Notes: generated by a model from the sequence alone, not told the origin. A stretch of DNA of 7,645 nt from Wolbachia endosymbiont of Mansonella ozzardi (GCF_020278625.1 NZ_JADAKK010000055.1:1-7645); one strand, 5' to 3'. Shown: positions 1 through 6,379, counted from the first letter of the stretch. Made by a program: numbers and translations.

Positions 1-199
1 GTTATAACTTTTTTCTACTTTCGTCTGTCCCCTTTCCGTGTAGTGGGATTGGTATAAGCAGAAAAAAAGGTAAAAATCGCTAAGGTGTTATCTAAGTAGC
101 CAGATACTTGGATTTCCTAGTAGACTCAAGTTACAACAGCTGTGCGTCAAGTACTGGAATAACAGGAAAAGAGCGTTGATTAGATCGTTTGATAGCGGC
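1..199. other. Gene-free tail downstream of iscX
   Basis: No credible reading frame is seen here. The stretch follows the iscX stop codon in the direction of iscX transcription. It contains T- and A-rich runs and, in its right half, degenerate short repeats of Wolbachia intergenic type, listed separately at 86-165. No convincing hairpin terminator was found by eye. Confidence 0.5.
86..165. repeat. Degenerate Wolbachia-type short intergenic repeats
   Basis: The stretch beginning TGTTATCTAAGTAGCCAGAT at 86 closely resembles the TTGTCATCCAAGTAGCCCC element at 7553 in this window. A second unit around 144-165 (GCGTCAAGTACTGGAATAAC) has the 'TCAAGTACTGGAATGACA' character of short palindromic repeats scattered through Wolbachia genomes. 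Both copies carry substitutions, so they look like old insertions. The family assignment comes from memory of such repeats; only the likeness within the window is directly seen. Confidence 0.45.
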
Positions 200-394
200 C
201 TAAGATCTTTCTCCAATCCAAGCTACTTGAATGGCTTCGAGTATTTTTTCGTTACAACGTTTTTCGTCATCGTCAAATCCTTCTAAACTCAAGACCTTTT
301 TTTTAAGCTCAGTAAACCTGATATTAACTACATCTTCGCCTGGGAACTTTTTCTCTAAAGCTTCTGCGATGTCTTCTATATCAAACCATTTCAT
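200..394 (-). CDS. iscX: Fe-S assembly protein IscX (YfhJ family)
   Basis: A 64-residue acidic protein matching the IscX/YfhJ family. IscX is a small cytoplasmic protein that binds the cysteine desulfurase IscS and iron, and modulates Fe-S cluster assembly. The family pattern is visible along the whole length: MKWFDIEDIAEAL at the N-terminus, a central VNIRFTEL segment, LEGFDDDEKRCNEKILEAI, and a final WIGE. E. coli IscX has the equivalent KW..-IGEAL, VRFTD, LEDFDDD and NEKILEAIL elements and about the same length. The ATG at 394 is chosen because the family begins at 'MKW' and AAGAAG lies just upstream. A longer reading to 460 would run into the tRNA gene and adds no family sequence. The gene lies 28 bases downstream of tRNA-Leu and probably shares the rpsD transcript. 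Here it stands apart from any isc cluster visible in the window. Confidence 0.9.
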   Translation of the reverse strand: MKWFDIEDIAEALEKKFPGEDVVNIRFTELKKKVLSLEGFDDDEKRCNEKILEAIQVAWIGERS

Positions 395-422
395 ACTTCT
401 TGAATACTCTACCAAACTAAAT

Positions 423-509
423 TGGTGCCCATGGGGAGACTTGAACTCCCAAGGTCGCAAAACCCACGGATTTTAAGTCCGCTGCGTCTACCGATTCCGC
501 CACACGGGC
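423..509 (-). tRNA. tRNA-Leu (anticodon UAA), CCA encoded
   Basis: On the minus strand the gene starts GCCCGTG and ends CATGGGC-A-CCA, giving a 7-bp acceptor stem with one G-T pair, an A discriminator and a genome-encoded CCA. The D-arm region contains GGCGGAATCGGTAGACGC, typical of leucine tRNAs. The anticodon arm reads GCGGA-CTTAAAA-TCCGT, which places UAA in the loop. A long class II variable arm (TGGGTTTTGCGACCTTG) and a T-arm with GGGAGTTCAAGTCTCCC complete the fold. It would read UUA codons (and possibly UUG), which are heavily used in an AT-rich genome. It sits 10 bases after the rpsD stop and 28 bases before iscX, so it must be processed out of a shared transcript unless it has its own promoter. 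Confidence 0.95.
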
Positions 510-519
510 TTTTTTTATT

Positions 520-1134
520 TTACCTGGAGTAGAACTCTACTACTAAATTAACTTCCATATCCGCTGAGTAAGGAACTTCAGAATATTGAGGCACTCTTAA
601 AAACTTCACTGAATGCTCCTTACTGTTTGTTTCTAAATAGTCTGGAGCCTTGCGTTCTTGTTTTTCTACAGCTTCTACTACTATAGGGATCTTTACTGCT
701 CTCTTTCCTATCTTTACTATATCACCAGGTTTTACTCGATAGCTTGATATATTAACCACTTCATCATTAACTGTAATATGCTCATGAGATATAAGCTGTT
801 TTGCTGAATAAATTGTTGGCACAAGGCCAGAGTGATATAAAACAGAACTTAGCCTTGACTCTAAGATACCAATAAAATTATCAGCTGTGTAACCTTTCCT
901 GTTATAAGCATCTAAGAATATACGCCTGAGCTGCTTACTTGAAATTGCATAATAAAACTTAAATTTTTTATGTGCAGCGAATTGCTTACCAAAATCAGAT
1001 AATCTTTTAAACCCAAGAATACCATGCTGACCTGGAGGATATTTCCTTTTGTTTACTGGATCTTTTGCTCTACCCCACAAATTCATACCAAGCCTACGGC
1101 TGATTCTATACTTTCTATTGATAACAGTCGTCAT
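520..1134 (-). CDS. rpsD: 30S ribosomal protein S4
   Basis: A 204-residue protein with the full S4 layout. S4 binds 16S rRNA early in small-subunit assembly and helps form the mRNA entry and accuracy centre. The N-terminal S4 domain (about residues 1-90) shows [16 protein letters not shown] and the hallmark PPGQHG at 33-38. The S4 RNA-binding fold follows at about 92-152 ([10 protein letters not shown]...[14 protein letters not shown]...KPGDIVKI), and the C-terminus ends in the expected LVVEFYSR. The N-terminal zinc cysteines are absent, as in the cysteine-free form of S4. The ATG at 1134 is chosen over the longer reading to 1191 for three reasons: residues 'MTTV' match the family start, a GAGAG ribosome site lies just upstream, and the longer start would overlap the likely -35 box. 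Downstream on the same strand are tRNA-Leu and iscX. Confidence 0.96.
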   Translation of the reverse strand: MTTVINRKYRISRRLGMNLWGRAKDPVNKRKYPPGQHGILGFKRLSDFGKQFAAHKKFKFYYAISSKQLRRIFLDAYNRKGYTADNFIGILESRLSSVLYHSGLVPTIYSAKQLISHEHITVNDEVVNISSYRVKPGDIVKIGKRAVKIPIVVEAVEKQERKAPDYLETNSKEHSVKFLRVPQYSEVPYSADMEVNLVVEFYSR

Positions 1135-1161
1135 ATAAAAACTCTCACAATCTAACTCTAG

Positions 1162-1191
1162 ATTATTAAGGATTTTAGCATTAAGTGTCAA
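1162..1191 (-). promoter_or_regulatory. Candidate promoter of rpsD-tRNA-iscX
   Basis: On the minus strand a perfect TTGACA (plus positions 1186-1191) is followed after 18 bases by AATAAT (1162-1167), five of six matches to the -10 consensus. The start of transcription would fall about 20 bases upstream of the rpsD ATG at 1134. Boxes were found by eye, with no experimental support. Confidence 0.6.
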
Positions 1192-1192
1192 C

Positions 1193-1221
1193 TTGTTTTT
1201 GCCAGTTTAATCTCTTATACT
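1193..1221 (+). promoter_or_regulatory. Candidate promoter of tkt
   Basis: TTGTTT (1193-1198) and TATACT (1216-1221) are separated by 17 bases, and the -10 box matches consensus at five of six positions. Transcription would begin near 1228, giving a leader of about 20 bases before the ATG at 1248. The -35 box is one base away from the -35 box of the opposing rpsD promoter. Found by eye. Confidence 0.5.
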
Positions 1222-1247
1222 TCACTTTTAAGTTTTTCTATTGACAT

Positions 1248-3203
1248 ATGAACCATCTACCTTTGGAATCTATGGCAAATGCTATACGCTTTTTATCAAT
1301 TGATGCAGTACAAAAAGCAAACTCTGGGCACCTAGGTATGCCACTTGGTATGGCAGATGTTGCAACTGTTTTATTTGCTAAATATCTAAATCACAACCCT
1401 GACGATCCTAAATGGCTCAACAGAGACCGTTTCGTTTTGTCAAACGGCCACGGTTCAATGTTGTTATATTCAATATTATATCTGACAGGCTACATTAGTA
1501 TAGATGAGTTAAAGAACTTCAGGCAACTTACATCCAAAACTCCAGGTCATCCAGAATTTGGTTTGACTCCTGGCATAGAAGCAACAACAGGCCCGCTCGG
1601 GCAGGGGCTTGCCACTTCAGTTGGCATGGCACTTGCTGAATCGATCCTTGAAAAGCAGTTTGGAATTAATCATTATACTTACGTAATGCTAGGAGATGGC
1701 TGTCTCATGGAAGGAATAAGCCATGAAACAGCATCACTTGCTGGACATCTCAAACTAAATAAGTTGATAGCTCTTTTTGATGATAATGACATCTCTATAG
1801 ATGGCGCTACTAGCCTCTCTTGTTCTGATGACATAGAAAAGCGTTTTTCAGCTTATGGGTGGAATGTTAACAAAATTGATGGACATGACTTTAACTCCAT
1901 ATCGCTTGCAATAGAGCAAGCGCAAAAATCTGACAAGCCGTCGATTATTTGCTGCAAAACCATCATCGGAAAATTCTCAAGCCGTGCCGGTACATCTTCT
2001 GCTCATAGTGGTGCTTTTACGGAGGAAGATATAAAAAAGATGAGAGAGAAGTTAAATTGGAATCACGAACCATTTCATGTGCCAGAGAACGTAGAAAATG
2101 CCTGGATGGAAACAGTTGAGAGAGCAAAACAAAACTACGTGTCCTCGACCAGTAAAGAGTTGCAAAGAAGACTTGATAAGCGTTTACCAGGTAATATTGA
2201 GAGCGATTTGGCTAACATAAAGAAACAAATACACGAGGCAATGCCAAACGAAGCTACTCGATCTTCTTTCGGCAGAGTAATGGAACTTTTAACTGAGTCT
2301 ATGCCAGAATTAATCGGTGGGTCTGCTGACCTTACTGGGTCAAATTGCACTAAATATAGGCACATGGAGGTAATAAACAGCAATGATTATAGTGGTTCTT
2401 ATATCCACTATGGAGTGAGAGAGCACGCTATGGCAGCTTGTATGAACGGCATGACTCTTCATGGCGGAATTCTTCCTTATGGTGGCACTTTTTTGGTGTT
2501 TTCTGATTATTGCCGCCCTGCTATACGTCTTTCAGCCTTGATGAAACAGCAGGTCATATATGTAATGACTCACGACTCAATTGGAGTAGGAGAAGATGGC
2601 CCAACTCACCAGCCGATAGAGCATTTAGCCTCTCTTCGTGCTATACCGAATTTGTACGTCTTTAGACCAGCCGATGCAATCGAAACTCTGGAGTGCATTA
2701 GTATTGCACTGAAAAAAAAAGAGTCACCAGTACTTTTTGCACTTTCAAGACAGAATGTAAATTACATGCGCAAATTTCACTTTGATTCTCACCAATCTGC
2801 CAACCTATCAAAGTTTGGTGCATATACCCTGTGCGAATATTCAGGAAAGCTAGAAGTGACGATATTTGCAACCGGATCTGAAGTTCAAATTGCAATTGAA
2901 GCAAGGAAAAAATTGCAGGAAAAAGGTATAGGCACAAGGGTTGTTTCTATGCCATGCTGGAGACTTTTTGACGAGCAAAGTGATGAGTGTAAAGCAGCAA
3001 TATTAAATAATGACAGTATTAAAGTTGCAATTGAAGCTGGAAGTGAAATGGGTTGGCATAAATATATAGGCTCAAATGGTATATTTGTTGGCATAAAGAG
3101 GTTTGGAGAATCAGCACCTTATGAAACACTTTATGAGCATTTTAATATCAGTGCTGATCATGTAGTAAAACGTGTGTGTGAAAAATCGGTTCGCACTCAG
3201 TAG
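1248..3203 (+). CDS. tkt: Transketolase
   Basis: A 651-residue, full-length transketolase, a cytoplasmic thiamine-diphosphate enzyme. It moves two-carbon ketol units between sugar phosphates in the non-oxidative pentose phosphate pathway, and so supplies ribose-5-phosphate and erythrose-4-phosphate. The N-terminal cofactor domain has SGHLGMPLGMA (H28), SNGHGSMLLY at 65-74, GPLGQG at 115-120, and the ThDP/metal motif GDG at 149-151 closing with DDN near 178-180. The pyrimidine-binding domain has GGSADLTGSN at 357-366, GVREHAM at 389-395 with the expected catalytic glutamate E392, and DSIGVGEDGPTHQP at 443-456. A C-terminal transketolase domain follows (FATGSEVQIAI, then VSMPCW). Length and motifs match the family and no key residue is missing. 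Its ATG has no strong ribosome site. It is transcribed divergently from rpsD and ends 66 bases from the converging MFS gene. Confidence 0.96.
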   Translation: MNHLPLESMANAIRFLSIDAVQKANSGHLGMPLGMADVATVLFAKYLNHNPDDPKWLNRDRFVLSNGHGSMLLYSILYLTGYISIDELKNFRQLTSKTPGHPEFGLTPGIEATTGPLGQGLATSVGMALAESILEKQFGINHYTYVMLGDGCLMEGISHETASLAGHLKLNKLIALFDDNDISIDGATSLSCSDDIEKRFSAYGWNVNKIDGHDFNSISLAIEQAQKSDKPSIICCKTIIGKFSSRAGTSSAHSGAFTEEDIKKMREKLNWNHEPFHVPENVENAWMETVERAKQNYVSSTSKELQRRLDKRLPGNIESDLANIKKQIHEAMPNEATRSSFGRVMELLTESMPELIGGSADLTGSNCTKYRHMEVINSNDYSGSYIHYGVREHAMAACMNGMTLHGGILPYGGTFLVFSDYCRPAIRLSALMKQQVIYVMTHDSIGVGEDGPTHQPIEHLASLRAIPNLYVFRPADAIETLECISIALKKKESPVLFALSRQNVNYMRKFHFDSHQSANLSKFGAYTLCEYSGKLEVTIFATGSEVQIAIEARKKLQEKGIGTRVVSMPCWRLFDEQSDECKAAILNNDSIKVAIEAGSEMGWHKYIGSNGIFVGIKRFGESAPYETLYEHFNISADHVVKRVCEKSVRTQ

Positions 3204-3224
3204 ACCTTACATAACCATGTGAAA

Positions 3225-3245
3225 TTCCAGTATCTGATGCCAGAA
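3225..3245. repeat. Degenerate short repeat between converging genes
   Basis: TTCCAGTATCTGATGCCAGA, in the gap between tkt and the converging transporter gene, resembles the TCATTCCAGCAGTTGATACT unit near 7600 and the 'TTCCAGyrCTTGAC' repeats of Wolbachia. It is too degenerate to form a stable hairpin, so I do not call it a terminator. Confidence 0.3.
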
Positions 3246-3269
3246 AAAAAGAACCGGCTTACTATATAA

Positions 3270-4466
3270 TCAGTCTTTTGAATATTTTTCAGTACATCTG
3301 AGTAGGCAGTATATAAGAACCGCGATTGTAGAGCATATTATTGCTAATAGTAAATTTGATAAAATACCGTAAGAAAAGAATTTCCCTACTATATATACTC
3401 CGATGGCTCCGAACATCATATTGCAGAATGAGAGAACTGCACTACCGAGTCCTATACTTTTGGTTGTTTCTAACGCAGAGGTTACATTATTGCTTATTAC
3501 TAATGCGAGACCTATATTGCTTGGAATCCAAACAGTTTGAAGGACAAACACGTTTAATCTGTCTATGGAGTAAAAATATATCAGCAAACTCTCGGGTATT
3601 ATTGGCAACATCAAACCTATTATTAACATCTGGCTAACCCCTATTTTTGGTACATATCTTCTGTTAATCAAAGTCCCAATTATGTAAAATGTAACTATAA
3701 TTGATATTAGATAACCGAAATATTGTACTTCAACACCCATAGACTCAAATATGAAAGGGTAGTTAGCAATATACGCCCAAAGCCACATGAAAGTTAACCC
3801 ATGGATAGCTGCGAACCCAAGGAAACGATGATTTCTAAATATTGATATATACTGTTTGGGAATATTGACTATTACACTAGTTATACTGGTTTCACTTTTA
3901 CTTATAGTGAGTGTTTCTTGTAATTTAAAGTAAATAAAAACAAGCATAATAATTGCCGCGAGTGATATAATAAAAAACAAAAATTTCCAACTGTATCCAC
4001 TTGAAATTATATAACTGCCTATCACTGGAGCTATCCCTGGTGAAAGCGCTACTGCCATATTTAACTTTGAAATTACTCTTGAGTATTCACTACCTGAGTA
4101 TATATCCCTTATTGCTGAATACCCAACTACTCCTGCAACACCAGCCCCTATTCCTTGTATAAAGCGAATGAGTATTAAGAGTACAATACTGTCAGCTATG
4201 TAACATGCAATACTTGCCAAAGTAAAAATTGCCATACCAATCAGCATGATTGGACGCCTACCATAATGGTCAGATAGTGGACCATAAATTAACCCGGATA
4301 TCGCAAATCCAACTAAATTTAAGCTGATTGTAAGCCGTACCACATGGCCTTCTACTTCAAAATAATGGGCAATGCTCGGTAGTGCAACTGAATACAGGTC
4401 AGTTGCCATATCGGCAACTGCTACAGATAATATCATGATAAGAGAGATAATATTTCGTATTGCCAC
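3270..4466 (-). CDS. MFS transporter, Bcr/CflA-type drug exporter
   Basis: A 398-residue, very hydrophobic protein with the pattern of about 12 membrane helices of the major facilitator superfamily, in the inner membrane. The first helix ends in ADMATDLYSVALPSIA (about residues 18-33), the TDLY..ALP signature of the Bcr/CflA drug:H+ antiporter family. MFS motif A is present between helices 2 and 3 as GPLSDHYGRRP at 62-72. RFIQGIGAG at 101-109 is the helix-4 arginine motif. The length fits the family (about 390-400). Family members export bicyclomycin, sulfonamides or other compounds; the substrate here cannot be told, and in an endosymbiont it may be a metabolite. The start is GTG at 4466: the frame is closed by TAA about 30 bases upstream and no ATG is available before the first helix. 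The gene lies 63 bases downstream of a dead antitoxin gene. Confidence 0.88.
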   Translation of the reverse strand: MAIRNIISLIMILSVAVADMATDLYSVALPSIAHYFEVEGHVVRLTISLNLVGFAISGLIYGPLSDHYGRRPIMLIGMAIFTLASIACYIADSIVLLILIRFIQGIGAGVAGVVGYSAIRDIYSGSEYSRVISKLNMAVALSPGIAPVIGSYIISSGYSWKFLFFIISLAAIIMLVFIYFKLQETLTISKSETSITSVIVNIPKQYISIFRNHRFLGFAAIHGLTFMWLWAYIANYPFIFESMGVEVQYFGYLISIIVTFYIIGTLINRRYVPKIGVSQMLIIGLMLPIIPESLLIYFYSIDRLNVFVLQTVWIPSNIGLALVISNNVTSALETTKSIGLGSAVLSFCNMMFGAIGVYIVGKFFSYGILSNLLLAIICSTIAVLIYCLLRCTEKYSKD

Positions 4467-4495
4467 TAATGAGTTCGCTGAGCTATAAAAGTTTT

Positions 4496-4501
4496 ATTAT
4501 A
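4496..4501 (-). promoter_or_regulatory. Possible -10 box of the MFS gene
   Basis: On the minus strand a perfect TATAAT lies 29 bases upstream of the GTG start at 4466. No good -35 box is seen at 16-18 bases, so this is a weak call. Read-through from the older toxin-antitoxin promoters upstream is the alternative. Confidence 0.3.
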
Positions 4502-4529
4502 ATACATTTTCCTTATTGGTTACATTAAT

Positions 4530-4753
4530 TTAATCAAGTGATCGACATCTCCACTTAACATCTTCGGGCTTAATTCTTTCTGTTCCTGGAACGTTGCGCT
4601 TCTTGATAAGGCCAAATGGCAATTTCTTCTATCTTACTCTTCCATGATTAGTTTTGCTAACTCTTGAACTGACTCCTTGGTAACCTTAGCTAGCGCCTAG
4701 TAAGCTGATGTGAAGTTTTTGGATAAGTGCTACGTAATGTCTGAATCTGCCAT
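4530..4753 (-). pseudogene. Broken RelB-like antitoxin gene (second copy)
   Basis: From ATG at 4753 the minus strand reads MADSDIT-stop-HLSKNF, then a further stop, then ALAKVTKESVQELAKLIMEE-stop. After a frame change it continues in another frame as NVPGTERIKPEDVKWRC to TAA at 4530-4532. With gaps removed this is a short antitoxin of the RelB-like type that pairs with RelE/ParE toxins: an N-terminal DNA-binding part and a C-terminal 'PGTERIKPEDVKW' toxin-binding tail. It has at least three in-frame stops and one frameshift, so no functional protein is expected. Its start region, promoter spacing and C-terminal pattern (E-x-x-x-x-E-x-x-x-W) match those of the antitoxin remnant at 5156-5375, so the two are paralogues. 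No toxin gene follows; the next gene is the MFS transporter. Confidence 0.7.
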
Positions 4754-4771
4754 AAGTTTTACCAAAGCCTA
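4748..4771 (-). repeat. Antitoxin start-site repeat, copy at second antitoxin
   Basis: A 24-base block covering the ATG and leader of the second antitoxin remnant. On the minus strand it reads TAGGCTTTGGTAAAACTTAT followed by GGCA. It matches 5370-5393 at 23 of 24 positions, even though the coding regions behind the two copies have diverged strongly. Confidence 0.8.
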
Positions 4772-4782
4772 TGACTATAGTT

Positions 4783-4810
4783 AGTGTACAATATTTTTTT
4801 TTTAATTCAA
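4783..4810 (-). promoter_or_regulatory. Remnant promoter of second antitoxin copy
   Basis: On the minus strand TTGAAT (4805-4810) and TACACT (4783-4788) are 16 bases apart, separated by an A-rich run. The -10 position lies 30 bases from the ATG at 4753, the same distance as in the copy upstream of 5375. The -10 box has drifted from TATAAT. Confidence 0.45.
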
Positions 4811-4821
4811 TAGAAAACGGA

Positions 4822-5168
4822 TCAAGAGAAGGGGCTGTATAATATATATCTATTGTATAATTTACTTATGTAACTTAATGGAAAAGTGGTTATTGAAGGG
4901 TGTATTGTATTGATTATCTTCAAGGCCTCTTTGTAAATGGTGTCTCCATGACCTGCTGCAACAATAATTACTGCATGCTCTTCAATATTTACAATACGAT
5001 AAACACCAACTCCTAGCCTTCTATGCCCTTTAAAGCTGTGATATAGTGGTTCACCAAGGTTCAATGATCTCTTGTGAGCCGATTGTGTATTGTATCCATA
5101 ATGTTTGGCTGTATTCTTCTCGGAAGGTCCGGAAGATTTTTCTTAATAACGTTCTTTAAGAAGGTAAT
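4822..5168 (-). pseudogene. Broken RelE/ParE-family toxin gene
   Basis: The minus strand encodes a RelE/ParE-type mRNA-interferase or gyrase-poison toxin split by a frameshift. The first part, read from an ATT codon at 5168-5166, gives TFLKNVIKKNLPDLPRR and continues through IQPNIMDTIHNRLTRD to a stop near 5062-5065. The second part, in another frame, gives LNLGEPLYHSFKGHRRLGVG, then VYRIVNIEEHAVIIVAAGHG and DTIYKEALKI. The GEPL..-FKGHRRLRVGDYRI block is the family hallmark, with its basic residues kept. The tail from about 4910 to the stop at 4822 looks like read-through beyond the normal C-terminus. The likely start position holds ATT and not ATG, so the start may be lost as well. It overlaps the antitoxin gene in the usual antitoxin-then-toxin order. 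Read on its own, the second part appears as an 80-residue open frame with a TTG start, but it is only a C-terminal fragment. Confidence 0.8.
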
Positions 5169-5375
5169 AGTTTATTCCAATCTAAATACTCACTTCTAAC
5201 CATTTCTGCACCTTTAACATCAACCACAAGGTAACAAAAAACCTTCCATTTCGCGCTCAATTGCTTCTTTAAATAGCCTTTCTGCTAGCTTTCGAGCGGG
5301 CTACTTAGTGAGCTCGACTAGTTTAGCAAAGTGCTGCAAAGTTTTTTTACTGAAAGCTACATTAGCGTTTGCCAT
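5156..5375 (-). pseudogene. Broken RelB-like antitoxin gene (first copy)
   Basis: From ATG at 5375 the minus strand reads MANANVAFSKKTLQHFAKLV-ELTK, then TAG, then PARKLAERLFKEAIEREMEG. A frame change near 5240 leads into VVDVKGAEMVRSEYLDWNKL and a stop at 5156-5158. This is the layout of the small antitoxin that neutralises the RelE-like toxin whose remnant begins at about 5168, overlapping it by 13 bases. One nonsense codon and one frameshift disable it. Its promoter still looks near-consensus, so an RNA may still be made. Assignment to a RelB-like group is by context and by likeness to Wolbachia antitoxins; the fold was not tested. Confidence 0.72.
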
Positions 5376-5393
5376 AAGCTTTACCAAAGCCTA
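5370..5393 (-). repeat. Antitoxin start-site repeat, copy at first antitoxin
   Basis: Partner of 4748-4771, with 23 of 24 bases identical. It spans the start codon and the leader up to TAGGC. No strong purine-rich ribosome site lies in it; GGTAAA about 6-11 bases before the ATG is the nearest candidate. Confidence 0.8.
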
Positions 5394-5404
5394 ATGCTAT
5401 AATA

Positions 5405-5433
5405 ATTATATAGTATTTTTTTTAATTTTTCAA
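5405..5433 (-). promoter_or_regulatory. Near-consensus promoter of the first antitoxin
   Basis: On the minus strand TTGAAA (5428-5433) and a perfect TATAAT (5405-5410) are 17 bases apart, with an eight-A run in the spacer. The -10 box lies 30 bases from the antitoxin ATG. In intact modules of this kind the antitoxin normally represses such a promoter; here both partners are broken. Confidence 0.6.
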
Positions 5434-5531
5434 TAAAAAAGACGATAGTTTTTTTAGTATTTTGCTGATATACAGGAAGAATTTTTATCTGTTTCAATAA
5501 AAATTTGAGAATGTACTTGAATTGACTTAAC

Positions 5532-5562
5532 TTGTAATAAATGGCACAAAATTGAGTATAAT
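5532..5562 (+). promoter_or_regulatory. Candidate promoter of ubiE
   Basis: TATAAT at 5557-5562 matches consensus fully. The best -35 is TTGTAA at 5532-5537, with a long 19-base spacer; TTGACT at 5522 is too far away. The leader to ubiE would be about 110 bases. In such AT-rich sequence chance matches are common. Confidence 0.35.
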
Positions 5563-5680
5563 ATTGCAAGACATGATTAAAAATTAAGAAGGTATTACAG
5601 CAGCAGAGTACTGGATATACTTTTATGATAAAAGGCGCTCAACGATTTTACGCAATGCCTAAATAAAAATCGAGAATGGT

Positions 5681-6379
5681 ATGGATAAATCACAATTAGT
5701 TAAAGAGGTGTTCGATTCCGTAGCAAATCGCTACGATGTCATGAATGATATAATGAGCCTTGGAATGCACAGGCTATGGAAGGATAAGATGGTAAATAGT
5801 GTGCATTTTACAAAAAACTCTAAGGTTTTGGATATCGCTGGAGGAACTGGAGATATAGCAATAAGAATAGTGAGAAGAGAACCAAGTGCTCAGGTCACAA
5901 TATGTGATATAAATCAAAATATGCTAAGCAGAGGCCGTGATAAAGCTATAAATGCAAACCAGCTTAATTTTAATTGGGTGTGTGCAGATGCAGAAAGCTT
6001 ACCGTTTGAAGATTTCAAATTTGATTACTGCACAGTAGCCTTTGGCATTCGAAACGTTTCTGACCGCAAGAAGGCTTTAAGTGAAGCATATAGGGTATTA
6101 AAACCAAATGGGCAGTTTGTCTGCTTGGAGTTTGCCCCTATGCACTATCAAAATGAAATGTTCAGCAAATTTTACGACTTGTATTCATTTAAAGTAATTC
6201 CCAAAATTGGTAGCATAGTTGCTAAAGATAAGAGTCCCTATGAATATTTGGTAAAAAGCATCAGAGAATTTCCAACTCAGGCTGAGTTTAATTTTGAAAT
6301 TGAAGAAGTGGGCTTTAAGGATGTTGAGTTTCATAATATGAGCTATGGAATAGTGGCATTACATATTGGAACAAAATGA
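5681..6379 (+). CDS. ubiE: Ubiquinone biosynthesis C-methyltransferase UbiE
   Basis: A 232-residue class I SAM-dependent methyltransferase of the UbiE/COQ5 family. It methylates the C2 position of 2-polyprenyl-6-methoxy-1,4-benzoquinol in ubiquinone synthesis, at the inner face of the membrane. The family entry signature is present ([20 protein letters not shown], then HRLWK). The SAM-binding loop is DIAGGTGDI at 51-59, followed by an acidic CDIN at the end of strand 2. Later family blocks are [37 protein letters not shown] and the closing GIVALHIG. It is slightly shorter than E. coli UbiE (251), mainly at the N-terminus. The ATG at 5681 is the only start after an in-frame TAA about 20 bases upstream, with GAGAA in ribosome-site position. 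Its stop overlaps the old ftsW start as ATGA, so the two were probably translated in a coupled way. Confidence 0.94.
   Translation: MDKSQLVKEVFDSVANRYDVMNDIMSLGMHRLWKDKMVNSVHFTKNSKVLDIAGGTGDIAIRIVRREPSAQVTICDINQNMLSRGRDKAINANQLNFNWVCADAESLPFEDFKFDYCTVAFGIRNVSDRKKALSEAYRVLKPNGQFVCLEFAPMHYQNEMFSKFYDLYSFKVIPKIGSIVAKDKSPYEYLVKSIREFPTQAEFNFEIEEVGFKDVEFHNMSYGIVALHIGTK

Larger units (their letters stand above)
5376..5680. other. AT-rich gap between toxin-antitoxin remnant and ubiE
   Basis: About 305 bases without a recognisable gene, between the minus-strand antitoxin remnant and plus-strand ubiE. It holds the antitoxin promoter (5405-5433) and a candidate ubiE promoter (5532-5562). It also has a very short plus-strand frame at 5625-5666 ([13 protein letters not shown]) and an overlapping stop-bounded one at 5586-5660. 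I recognise neither, and both are more likely chance or relics. Confidence 0.5.

Noticed and set aside
395..460. N-terminal extension of iscX to 460
   Set aside because: The extra 22 residues come mostly from the 3' half of the tRNA gene and have no counterpart in IscX proteins.
231..476. 81-codon plus-strand frame opposite iscX and the tRNA
   Set aside because: It is antisense to a clear IscX gene and runs into the tRNA-Leu gene; its serine-rich content mirrors the other strand.
3187..3257. CGGTTC / GAACCG pair flanking the tkt-MFS gap as a terminator
   Set aside because: The arms are six bases with a loop of almost 60 bases and no T-run in the right place, so a terminator is not supported.
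3341..3637. 98-codon plus-strand frame inside the transporter gene
   Set aside because: It is antisense to a well-supported MFS gene and has no recognisable protein features.
4822..5064. Intact 80-residue RelE toxin
   Set aside because: The conserved N-terminal part lies just upstream in another frame, so this is a C-terminal fragment and not a complete gene.
5381..5569. 62-codon minus-strand frame upstream of the antitoxin remnant
   Set aside because: It consists of low-complexity AT-rich sequence and covers the antitoxin promoter and leader; no family likeness.
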